From Lysobacter sp. S4-A87 (GTDB lineage: Bacteria > Pseudomonadota > Gammaproteobacteria > Xanthomonadales > Xanthomonadaceae), in NCBI RefSeq assembly GCF_022637455.1, contig NZ_CP093341.1, forward strand, positions 1,612,001 through 1,676,000: DNA of 64,000 nucleotides. The letters are read 5' to 3'. Positions 43,048 through 50,479 of the stretch are shown piece by piece (the first letter of the stretch is position 1; the number at the start of each line of letters is the position of its first letter). The notes below the pieces were generated by a model. The model saw only the letters and a list, made by a program, of their open reading frames with translations, had not been told where the DNA came from and did not search any database. The position numbers were made by a program, and so were the translations under genes.

Positions 43048-43881
43048 ATGACCCCGATCAGCTTCGAGTTTTACCCGCCCAAGACCGATGACCAGCGCGC
43101 GCAGCTGGACAAGACCGCGGTCCGGTTGAAAGCGCAGAACCCCGAGTACGTCTCGTGCACGTTCGGCGCGGGCGGATCGACGCTGAGCTACACGCCCGAG
43201 ACCATCGAACGCCTGCACCAGACCCACGGCCTCGACGCCGCTCCGCACCTGTCGTGCGTTGGTGGCACGCGCGCCGAACTGGGCGAGTTGCTCGAACGCT
43301 ACAAGGCCATGGGCTGCCATCGCATCGTTGCGCTGCGCGGCGACCTGCCGTCGGGCATGGGCCACACCGGTGACTTCCGCTACGCCACCGAGCTGGTCGA
43401 ATTCATCCGTCGCGAGCACGACGGCTACTTCCATATCGAAGTCGGCTGCTACCCCGAGTGCCATCCACAGGCGGACGACGCGCTAGCCGACCTGCGTCAC
43501 TTCAAAGCCAAGATCGATGCCGGCGCAGACGGCGCAATCAGCCAGTACTTCTACAACGCCGACGCGTATTTCCGGTTCGTCGACGACGCGCGCCGCCTCG
43601 GCGTCACGGTGCCGATCGTGCCGGGCATCATGCCGATCTCCAACTTCAGCCAGCTGCGCCGGTTCTCCGACGCCTGCGGCGCCGAGATCCCGCGCTGGAT
43701 CAGCAAGCGCATGCACGCCTTCGGCGACGATGCCGAGTCGATCCGCGAGTTCGCCGCGGACATGGTCGCCGCAATGTGCCAGCGCCTGATCGACGGCGGC
43801 GCACCGGCCCTGCACTTCTACACGCTCAACCTGTCCAAGCCGACGCTGTCGGTGCTGTCGCGGCTGGGCTCAAGCCGCTAA
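43048..43881 (+). CDS. metF: methylenetetrahydrofolate reductase
   Basis: This 277-residue FAD enzyme reduces 5,10-methylene-THF to 5-methyl-THF for homocysteine methylation. Motifs are ISFEFYPPKT (catalytic Glu), SCTFGAGGSTL, HLSCVGGTRAEL, VALRGDLPSGMGHTGDFRYATELV, QYFYNADAYFRFVDDARRLG and PIVPGIMPISNF. An alternative ATG lies at 43018, but the fold begins at 43048 and homologues start here. It completes a metK-ahcY-metF cluster, though repeats and a terminator separate it from ahcY. Confidence 0.97.
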   Translation: MTPISFEFYPPKTDDQRAQLDKTAVRLKAQNPEYVSCTFGAGGSTLSYTPETIERLHQTHGLDAAPHLSCVGGTRAELGELLERYKAMGCHRIVALRGDLPSGMGHTGDFRYATELVEFIRREHDGYFHIEVGCYPECHPQADDALADLRHFKAKIDAGADGAISQYFYNADAYFRFVDDARRLGVTVPIVPGIMPISNFSQLRRFSDACGAEIPRWISKRMHAFGDDAESIREFAADMVAAMCQRLIDGGAPALHFYTLNLSKPTLSVLSRLGSSR

Positions 43882-43941
43882 CACGCGCCATTGACGCCCG
43901 CGGGCGGAGGATGAAATCCCCCGTTCCCCCGCGGGCCGAAC

Positions 43942-44562
43942 ATGAACACGCAGCCACGTCGGGTGGCGGCATGGGTATGGCTTTGGGCGCTCGTGATCTG
44001 CGTCCCGGCCCACGCCGTCGGCAGCCTCAATCGCTGCCAGACCCGCGACGGTCAGCCCGTCTACACCGATACCGCGTGCGCGGCGCTGGACGCCATGCCT
44101 GCGCCGATATCGGCTGAGCTGGTGAACCGCCTGACCTTCGATGCCTCCGCCTCGGCCAGCGCGGGCCTGCTGGGGACGCGCCACCAGGGTGCCATTCCGC
44201 TGCGCCGGCCGGCCGCCAGCGGATGCGCGCGCAATGTCGGGCAACTGTCGCTGGACCTGCTTGGCGCTTTCGCCGCCGGTGACGTCAACCGGATCGCCGA
44301 GAGCTTCCACTGGCCCGGACTGCAGCACCAGCAGGCGCATCTGGTCATGCAACGGCTGCAACGCCTGTCGCGGCAGTCGCTGGTCGACGCCAGCTACTGG
44401 CCAGGACTGGCCAGCGCCAGCTCCAGCGCCAGCTCCAATTACACCGGCGGCGCTGACCACGGCGGCGACGGTGGTGCGATGCAGCTGATCTTCTCCGAGC
44501 CGCAGCAGGTGCTGGAACTGGGCGTGCAGCGCTATTCGGGTTGTTACTTCGTCCGCTTCTGA
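43942..44562 (+). CDS. secreted protein, DUF4124-like N-terminus, paralogue A
   Basis: This 206-residue protein has a signal peptide (VAAWVWLWALVICVPAHA) and a short Cys-rich start, LNRCQTRDGQPVYTDTACAAL, resembling the DUF4124 pattern (DG-x-x-x-Y-x-D). A linker and a helical domain follow: SGCARNVGQLSLDLLGAFAAGDVNRIAESFHWPGLQHQ, with a closing strand YSGCYFVRF. The same pattern recurs in the next gene, so the two arose by tandem duplication. The function is unknown. It follows metF by 60 bases. Confidence 0.7.
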   Translation: MNTQPRRVAAWVWLWALVICVPAHAVGSLNRCQTRDGQPVYTDTACAALDAMPAPISAELVNRLTFDASASASAGLLGTRHQGAIPLRRPAASGCARNVGQLSLDLLGAFAAGDVNRIAESFHWPGLQHQQAHLVMQRLQRLSRQSLVDASYWPGLASASSSASSNYTGGADHGGDGGAMQLIFSEPQQVLELGVQRYSGCYFVRF

Positions 44563-44667
44563 ACGACGAGTGCTGAACGACGACCGCCCCGCCGACCCGG
44601 CGCATCGGGTGGGCGGATTGAGATCGGCGTATCGTCGCGATCCCCGTGCCGAAGCTAGTCTGCAGCG

Positions 44668-45243
44668 ATGCCGATGTCGAAATCCCTGCTGGTGACCGTG
44701 CTGCTCGCGATGGCAGGGACGCAGCCGGTCGCCGCGCAGGTGCACCGCTGCACGATGCCCGACGGCGTGGACGTGTACACCGATCGCGCCTGCCCCGATG
44801 TCGGGGCCGTCGAGCAAGCGCCCAAGGCGGCACCGCCCGCCGTCGCCAGGGCCCGCACAGGCGGCTGCGCGCGCAACCTGCGCGACCTCGTCCACGAGAT
44901 CAACGGCGCTTTCGACGCCCGCGATGCCAACCGCCTTGCCGGCGTCTATCACTGGGCCGGGATGTCGGGCAGCAACGCCTACGACGTGCTGGCCCGGCTC
45001 GACGCGCTGGTGCAGTTGCCGCTGGTCGGCATCGTCCCGGTGATGCCTGCCGAGAGTGGCGACGAGGCGGCGGCGATGGAGGCTGCACCGCTCTTCGAGG
45101 AGGACCCGGTCATTGCCCCGCCCCGGCCGCGGCGGCCACCGGTTGCATTGCGGGTCGAGCAGACCCAGGCCAACGGCATCACACCGGCGCGGACGGTCTT
45201 CGGCCTGCAGAAGCATTTCGGCTGCTGGTGGATCAAGGGCTGA
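44668..45243 (+). CDS. secreted protein, DUF4124-like N-terminus, paralogue B
   Basis: This 191-residue protein is a diverged copy of the preceding gene. It has a signal peptide (LLVTVLLAMAGTQPVAA), VHRCTMPDGVDVYTDRACPDV, then GCARNLRDLVHEINGAFDARDANRLAGVYHWAGM and a C-terminal HFGCWWIKG. A Pro-rich loop (APPRPRRPP-like) lies near residue 150. Shared anchors with paralogue A are R-C-x3-DG-x2-VYTD-x-AC, GCARN, AF-x-A-x-D-x-NR-x-A and the terminal F/YGC-aromatic. It is likely periplasmic. Confidence 0.7.
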   Translation: MPMSKSLLVTVLLAMAGTQPVAAQVHRCTMPDGVDVYTDRACPDVGAVEQAPKAAPPAVARARTGGCARNLRDLVHEINGAFDARDANRLAGVYHWAGMSGSNAYDVLARLDALVQLPLVGIVPVMPAESGDEAAAMEAAPLFEEDPVIAPPRPRRPPVALRVEQTQANGITPARTVFGLQKHFGCWWIKG

Positions 45244-45332
45244 CCGCCACTGCCGTTGCGCCAAAGTCTCGACTTGGGCCGGGGCCTCGCCGCAAGGCAC
45301 AATAGGCGCTTCCCCCTGACGGACGACCGGCG

Positions 45333-46244
45333 ATGCAATACCCCGAATGGATCTGGCAGAACGGCGCGATCAAGCGCTGGGCCGAAGCCACCACCCATGT
45401 CATGGCGCATGTGGTGCATTACGGTTCGTCGGTCTTCGAGGGCATCCGTTGCTACCAGACGCCTTCCGGGCCGGTGATCTTCCGCCTCACCGACCACAAC
45501 ACCCGCCTGTTCGCCTCGGCCAAGATCTACGACATGGCGATGCCATATTCGCTGGAGCAGATCAACGCTGCCTGCCGCGACGTGCTCAAGGCCAACGACA
45601 ACACCACCGACTACCTGCGTCCGGTCGCCTATCGCGGCCTCGGCGGTTTCGGCCTGTCGGCAGATACGCCGACCGACGTCGCCGTGGCGACCTGGAAGAT
45701 GGGCCAGTACCTGGGCGCGAGCGTGCTCGACCAGGGCATCGATGCGTGCGTGTCGAGCTGGCAGCGCTTCGCCCCCAACACCCTTCCGGCCGGTGCCAAG
45801 GCCGGTGGCAACTACCTCTCCGGCCAGCTGGTCGCGCGCGAGGCGCGTCGCCTGGGCTTCGGTGAGGGCATCGCACTGGCCTCGACCGGCCTGCTCTCGG
45901 AAGGCGCGGGCGAGAACCTGTTCCTGGTGTTCGATGGCGCCCTGCACACCACGCCGATCAGCGCCGCGCTGCTCAACGGCATCACCCGCAACACCATCAT
46001 CACCCTCGCCCGCGACGCCGGCATCGAGGTGATTGAACGCGACCTGCCGCGCGAGTACCTGTACCTGTGCGACGAGCTGTTCATGTGCGGCACCGCCGCC
46101 GAGATCACGCCGATCCGTTCGGTCGACGGTCGCCAGGTCGGCAGCGGCAAGCCGGGTGCGGTGACGCGTCGCATCCAGGAGCTGTTCTTCGGCCTGTTCA
46201 ACGGCAAGACGCCGGACAAGTACGGCTGGCTCGAGCCGCTCTGA
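45333..46244 (+). CDS. ilvE: branched-chain-amino-acid aminotransferase
   Basis: This 303-residue fold-type IV PLP enzyme catalyses the last step of valine, leucine and isoleucine synthesis. It has HVVHYGSSVFEGIRCY, the PLP lysine K156 in LPAGAKAGGNYLSG, ASTGLLSEGAGENLFLV and ITRNTIITLARDAG. The length matches the usual 300-310. It stands alone between the paralogous secreted genes and a convergent histidine kinase. Confidence 0.95.
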   Translation: MQYPEWIWQNGAIKRWAEATTHVMAHVVHYGSSVFEGIRCYQTPSGPVIFRLTDHNTRLFASAKIYDMAMPYSLEQINAACRDVLKANDNTTDYLRPVAYRGLGGFGLSADTPTDVAVATWKMGQYLGASVLDQGIDACVSSWQRFAPNTLPAGAKAGGNYLSGQLVAREARRLGFGEGIALASTGLLSEGAGENLFLVFDGALHTTPISAALLNGITRNTIITLARDAGIEVIERDLPREYLYLCDELFMCGTAAEITPIRSVDGRQVGSGKPGAVTRRIQELFFGLFNGKTPDKYGWLEPL

Positions 46245-46256
46245 GCGGGCACCGCC

Positions 46257-46283
46257 TTGCAGGAGCCCGCTCGGCTCCTGCAA
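46257..46283. terminator. bidirectional hairpin between ilvE and the kinase gene
   Basis: TTGCAGGAGCC (46257-46267) pairs with GGCTCCTGCAA (46273-46283) between convergent genes. The T-run is missing, so termination efficiency is uncertain. Confidence 0.5.
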
Positions 46284-46291
46284 CGGCACCG

Positions 46292-47647
46292 TCAGACGTG
46301 CGGGAAGACGCCCTCGGTGAACGCCAGCGTGGCGACCACGCCACGCGTCTCGCCCGGGCGCACCTGCACTTCCCAGCCGTACAGCGCGCACAGTCGGCGC
46401 ACGATTGACAGGCCGATGCCGCCTCCCTGCGAGTGCGCGGCATGGGTGCCGCGATAACCGCGCTCGAACAGCTTGGCGGCATCCTCGGCGCTGAGGCCCG
46501 GACCGGAATCGATCACCTCGACCGACTGCCGCCCCAGGCGCACCACCACCTCGCCTTCGTTGCTGTACTTGACGGCATTGCCGATCAGGTTGCCCAGCGC
46601 GACCGACACGGCCGCTTCGGGCGCATCCACCACCAGGCCACGCTCGCCCTCCACGCGCAGATCCAGCGGCTTGCCGCCGAGCTGGGCACGGTGGGCGTCG
46701 AGCAGCTGTTCGGCGACCTTGGCGACATCGGTGGCGCCGTGGCCGCGTTCGTTGCGCGACAGCAGCAGCAGCGCGCTGATCAGGTCGGTGCACTGCTGCT
46801 CGGCGCGCTGGATGCGCAGCAGGCGGTTGCGGGTCTTGTCGTCGACGTCGGGACGCGACAGCAGCAGTTCCACCGCGCCCTTGACCACGGCCAGCGGCGT
46901 GCGCAACTCATGGCTGACGTCGGCGTTGAATTCGCGGTCGCGCTGGACCACCGTCGTCAGTCGCTCGGCGTAGTCGTCGAGCGCCTCGGCGAGCTGGCCG
47001 ACTTCGTCGTCCGGGAAATGCGAGGCGAGGTTTTCCGGCTCGGAACTGCGGCCGGACAGTTTCAGGCGGTTGGCCAGCTCCGACACCGGGCTCATCACGC
47101 GCGAGGCCGACCACCATCCGACCAGCAGCGACAACACGGTGAACAGGAACACCGACGCCCAGATCGCGCGCTGGAACTGGGTCTCGCCGCGCGTCGCCTG
47201 CGACATGTCGTAGGCGAGGAAGAACCATGCCTTGGGCGTCTTGCGCACCGCCAGCTTGTAGGAGAACGGGTTGCCGTCGGGGTCCACGCCGGTCATGCCG
47301 TAGATGCCGTCGGCCAGCTCGTACCATTCGGGCCAGTTGACCCGCACGGAGTCGAACTTGTCGGAGGTATAGACGTAGGCGCGGATCTGGTCGACCGCGA
47401 ACTGCGGGTTGTCCGGGTTCTGCTCGAACTGACGCGCCGCAACGTCGATGTTGCGGTTCATCACGTCTTCGATGATCTGGTTCTCGACCCGGTTGCGGGT
47501 CCAGTTGGTCGCCCAGGCGAACAGCGCCGTCAGGCCGAAGCCCAGCAGCACGAAGGCAAGGATGATGCGGCTGCGCAGCTGCCGCCGGAAGCGCGTCCTT
47601 CCTGGGGTCCTGCCCGGCGGACGCTGGGGCTCTTCGGCGACCGCCAT
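46292..47647 (-). CDS. sensor histidine kinase of a two-component system
   Basis: This 451-residue protein has two membrane helices (about 27-47 and 155-175) enclosing a periplasmic domain. The domain contains NWPEWYELADGIYGMTGVDPDG, a Tyr/Trp-rich segment near residue 100. A HAMP domain (about 175-230) follows, then the phospho-acceptor His in FNADVSHELRTPL (about 248) and an ATP-binding domain with GNLIGNAVKYS (N box), DSGPGLSAEDA and GGGIGLSIVRRL. The start is placed at 47647, four bases after the response-regulator stop; an upstream ATG at 47692 would overlap that gene. Signal unknown. Confidence 0.88.
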   Translation of the reverse strand: MAVAEEPQRPPGRTPGRTRFRRQLRSRIILAFVLLGFGLTALFAWATNWTRNRVENQIIEDVMNRNIDVAARQFEQNPDNPQFAVDQIRAYVYTSDKFDSVRVNWPEWYELADGIYGMTGVDPDGNPFSYKLAVRKTPKAWFFLAYDMSQATRGETQFQRAIWASVFLFTVLSLLVGWWSASRVMSPVSELANRLKLSGRSSEPENLASHFPDDEVGQLAEALDDYAERLTTVVQRDREFNADVSHELRTPLAVVKGAVELLLSRPDVDDKTRNRLLRIQRAEQQCTDLISALLLLSRNERGHGATDVAKVAEQLLDAHRAQLGGKPLDLRVEGERGLVVDAPEAAVSVALGNLIGNAVKYSNEGEVVVRLGRQSVEVIDSGPGLSAEDAAKLFERGYRGTHAAHSQGGGIGLSIVRRLCALYGWEVQVRPGETRGVVATLAFTEGVFPHV

Positions 47648-47651
47648 GGGC

Positions 47652-48332
47652 TCAGCCGTTGTCTGGGGCGGCGATGCGGTAACCGATGCCATGGCGGGTC
47701 TGGATCAACGGAACCTCGAACGGCTTGTCGACCACCGCGCGCAGGCCATGGATGTGCACGCGCAGGCTGTCGGAATCGGGCAGCTCCTCGCCCCAGACGC
47801 GCGTTTCCAGTTCCTGGCGCGTCACCACGGCCGGCGAGGCTTCCATCAGCGCCTGCAGGATCTTCAGTGCGGTCGGGTTGAGCTGCAGCAGCTTGCCCTG
47901 GCGACGCACTTCCAGGGTGTCGAGGTTGTACTCGAGGTCGGCGGTGTTGAGCACGCGCGTCTGCACGCCGCGGCCACGGCGCGACAGCGCATTCAGGCGA
48001 ACCTCGACTTCCTGCAGCGCGAACGGCTTGATCAGGTAGTCGTCGGCGCCTGAATCGAAACCGGCCAGCTTGTTCTCGAGGCTGTCGCGCGCGGTCAGCA
48101 TCAGCACCGGGGTCTGCTTGCGCGCTTCGTTGCGCAGCTTGCGGCAGACCTCCAGGCCGTCCAGGCCCGGCAGGTTCAGGTCGAGCACGATCGCGTCGAA
48201 GTCGTGGACCACGGCCAGGTGCAGTCCGGTGACGCCATCGGCGGCGAAATCCACGGTATGACCGCGGTCCTCGAGAAAGTCGCCGAGATTGGCGGCGATG
48301 TCCTGGTTGTCTTCGATGACGAGGATGCGCAT
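47652..48332 (-). CDS. OmpR/PhoB-type response regulator, ColR/VgrR-like
   Basis: This 226-residue protein has a receiver domain (about 1-115) with the phospho-acceptor D51 in DAIVLDLNLPGLDG, acidic pocket in VIEDNQD, and K in GADDYLIKPFAL. A winged-helix output domain (about 130-222) has LNPTALKILQALMEASPAVVTRQELETRVWGEELPDSDSLRVHIHGLR. The receiver wording resembles ColR/VgrR of xanthomonads, which control envelope and iron functions, but the identity is not certain. It is the first gene of a two-gene operon with the kinase. Three tandem 9-bp repeats lie about 100 bases before its start. Confidence 0.85.
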   Translation of the reverse strand: MRILVIEDNQDIAANLGDFLEDRGHTVDFAADGVTGLHLAVVHDFDAIVLDLNLPGLDGLEVCRKLRNEARKQTPVLMLTARDSLENKLAGFDSGADDYLIKPFALQEVEVRLNALSRRGRGVQTRVLNTADLEYNLDTLEVRRQGKLLQLNPTALKILQALMEASPAVVTRQELETRVWGEELPDSDSLRVHIHGLRAVVDKPFEVPLIQTRHGIGYRIAAPDNG

Positions 48333-48427
48333 GGCTGGGACCTTCCTGGGTAATGGGGCTTTCGACCGTCGAACGTCTTTCAAGTTGCAGCGGTGGCTCC
48401 GGCGGCGAGCGCCGCGATCCCACCTGA

Positions 48428-48454
48428 CTTAACGATCTTAACGATCTTAACGAT
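48428..48454 (+). repeat. three tandem 9-bp repeats (CTTAACGAT x3), possible operator
   Basis: Three perfect head-to-tail copies of CTTAACGAT occur 96 bases before the response-regulator start. OmpR-family regulators bind tandem direct repeats, so autoregulation is plausible. A related TCGTTAAG lies at 48697 in the opposite orientation. Confidence 0.6.
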
Positions 48455-48526
48455 TCTGCCAGAGCCGTCGTGTGCGCCAGTCACCTGTTGCACACGCGCG
48501 ATGCGCGTCGCGCAAGCTTCCCGCAG

Positions 48527-48570
48527 ACAAACAAAGGCCCAAGCGCGGGGCCACCGCGCCTGGGCCAAAA
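48527..48570 (-). terminator. intrinsic terminator downstream of rimK
   Basis: Minus-strand stem GGCCCA...TGGGCC with an inner GCGC pair (48561-48566 with 48536-48541) is followed by TTTGTTTG. It lies about 215 bases after the rimK stop. Confidence 0.65.
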
Positions 48571-48785
48571 GGGTATTGCCCCGATTACCGTAACCTGCAT
48601 CGACCAGGTACTGACATTGGTAGAGCGGCAGTGCTGCGGTACCGACAGGCTACGCCGAATTCGATTAAACCGCTGTTAAAACTGCTCGTTACGTTTTCGT
48701 TAAGGACTGGACTGACTTCTGTTTGGTGTCGCCAATTTCGCTAAATGTCGGATAATTGGTTGGCATTTGTCGCCAACATCCAAAA

Positions 48786-49691
48786 TCAGCGCGAGGCGGC
48801 CTTTTTCGCGATTCTGCGTTTGAGCCGATCGGCGACGTAGCTGATGATCTCCCCGGCGACGTCCACCCCGGTCGCATCCTCGATGCCTTCCAGGCCCGGG
48901 GAGGAGTTCACTTCGAGCACCAGCGGGCCACGCGCACTGCGAATGAGATCGACACCGGCGACGCCGAGTCCAAGCACGCGTGCAGCGCGAATGGCAACGT
49001 CCTGCTCGGCTGCGCTGGCGCGAACACCCTTGGCCGAACCGCCGCGATGAAGGTTGGAGCGGAAGTCGCCCTTGGGTGCCTGCCGTTTCATCGCCGCCAC
49101 CACGCGGCCGCCGACGACGAAGCAGCGCACATCGGCGCCACGCGCCTCCTCGATGAACTCCTGTACCAGGAAGTTGGCGTAGAGGCCGCGCAGGGCCTCG
49201 ATGACGCCGCGCGAGGCCGACAGCTTCTCGGTCAGCATCACGCCGGCACCCTGGGTGCCCTCGTTGAGCTTGATCACGTGCGGCGGAGCGCCCAGCATCG
49301 ACAGCAGGTCGCCGGTGTCGTCGGGGTTGTCGCCGAACACGGTCGTCGGCAAGCCGATGTGCTCGGCGGCCAGCAACTGGTGGCAGCGCAGCTTGTCGCG
49401 CGCGCGCAGGATCGCGTCGGAGGAGTTCGGGGTGACCGAGTTCATCAGTTCGAACTGGCGCAGCACCGCTGAGCCGTAACGCGTCACCGAGGCGCCGATG
49501 CGCGGGATCACCGCCTGGTAGCCGGAGATCGGCCGGCCCTTGTAGTGCATGCTGAAGCCGTCGCTGGCGATGCGCATGTAGCAGCGCAGCGGGTCGAGCA
49601 CCCGCACGCTGTGGTTTTGCTCGCGCGCGGCCTCGACCAGGCGCCGGGTCGAGTAGAGCTTGCTGTTGCGCGACAGGATCGCCAGTTTCAT
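48786..49691 (-). CDS. rimK: RimK-type ATP-grasp glutamate ligase
   Basis: This 301-residue protein has [25 protein letters not shown]-grasp sites [21 protein letters not shown] and [17 protein letters not shown], and the closing metal site [15 protein letters not shown]. RimK adds glutamate residues to the C-terminus of ribosomal protein S6. Its start overlaps the stop of the upstream RimB-type protease gene (ATGA), so both are co-translated. A downstream terminator lies at 48527. Confidence 0.93.
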   Translation of the reverse strand: MKLAILSRNSKLYSTRRLVEAAREQNHSVRVLDPLRCYMRIASDGFSMHYKGRPISGYQAVIPRIGASVTRYGSAVLRQFELMNSVTPNSSDAILRARDKLRCHQLLAAEHIGLPTTVFGDNPDDTGDLLSMLGAPPHVIKLNEGTQGAGVMLTEKLSASRGVIEALRGLYANFLVQEFIEEARGADVRCFVVGGRVVAAMKRQAPKGDFRSNLHRGGSAKGVRASAAEQDVAIRAARVLGLGVAGVDLIRSARGPLVLEVNSSPGLEGIEDATGVDVAGEIISYVADRLKRRIAKKAASR

Positions 49692-50155
49692 TGCATTGAT
49701 TTCACTATTGGCACGATCGCGCCCGAGATGGGCAGCCGGCCGTGCAGGAAAGAACGCGCGGGGTCGACGGTGAATACCCTCGCCAGCGCGGTACGGCCCA
49801 GCAGCATCGGGAACAGCATGCCGCGCCGATCCGACAGATTGATTTCAACGACCCGTTCCACGCCCGCCAGCGACAGCACGGTGCGCACGAACACCCGGCG
49901 GGTGCAGTGGCCGCCCGAGTCGGTGACCTCGCGCTCGTCGTACACCGGCGCCACCGCTTCGATGATCCCGCCGCGCTGGCCGGGACTGATTCTGAAGCCG
50001 ACCCACGGCGCGCCGCCATCGGAAAAACGCCATTGCGTGTCCACGTGCAGCGCCGAGCTGCGCGCGCCACTGTCGACCTTGGCGCGCAGGCGCGCGATGC
50101 CCATCTCCGGCAAGGAGGCCCACTCGCGCCAACCCAATACGATCTTCGTTGCCAT
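49688..50155 (-). CDS. rimB: RimB-type retropepsin-like (ATP-dependent Zn protease family) protein
   Basis: This 155-residue protein belongs to the family annotated as ATP-dependent zinc protease: it has [12 protein letters not shown], the aspartic-type [28 protein letters not shown] and [10 protein letters not shown]. In Pseudomonas rimA-rimB-rimK, RimB is a protease acting in S6 modification. Here no rimA is seen next to it. It precedes rimK with a four-base overlap. The ATG at 50155 is preferred over longer frames that read into the tRNA gene. Confidence 0.85.
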   Translation of the reverse strand: MATKIVLGWREWASLPEMGIARLRAKVDSGARSSALHVDTQWRFSDGGAPWVGFRISPGQRGGIIEAVAPVYDEREVTDSGGHCTRRVFVRTVLSLAGVERVVEINLSDRRGMLFPMLLGRTALARVFTVDPARSFLHGRLPISGAIVPIVKSMQ

Positions 50156-50227
50156 CGGGCCTCCAGTGCGGGCCGCTGAAAGGCAAAAGCGGCGGCCACT
50201 GTAAGGCAGGCCGCCGCTGCAGATGTT

Positions 50228-50301
50228 TGGAGCGGGTGATGGGAATCGAACCCACGCTAGCAGCTTGGGAAGCTGCAGTTCTACCATTGAACTACACCCG
50301 C
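50228..50301 (-). tRNA. tRNA-Gly(CCC) with encoded CCA
   Basis: The minus strand folds into a cloverleaf: acceptor GCGGGTG/CACCCGC, D-arm GTTC...GAAC, anticodon stem GCAGC/GCTGC with loop TTCCCAA (anticodon CCC, reading GGG), and T-arm GTGGG/CCCAT with TTCGATT. The discriminator is T and CCA is encoded at 50228-50230. It is single, without clustered tRNAs. Confidence 0.97.
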
Positions 50302-50479
50302 GGATGCCGGGAAGTCTATGCCCCGGACGGAGCGCGAGTAAAGCTGCGGGAGCCAGGGCCGGATCGGGAAATCAGCGGCCCTATGGTCAAGATCGACCCG
50401 GACAACCGCCGTTCCCGTTACCGGTTCCCTGCTCCCGCACCTGGTTCTGCGTTGCCAATCAGCCGATCAGATCATCCGG

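Larger units (their letters stand above)
48333..48785. other. gene-free interval between the response regulator and rimK
   Basis: No gene. It contains the promoter side of the two-component operon, a three-fold 9-bp repeat (48428-48454), a minus-strand intrinsic terminator (48527-48570), a lone CTTAACGA-type half-site in opposite orientation (48697-48704) and two TGTCGCCAA direct repeats near 48727 and 48768. Confidence 0.6.
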
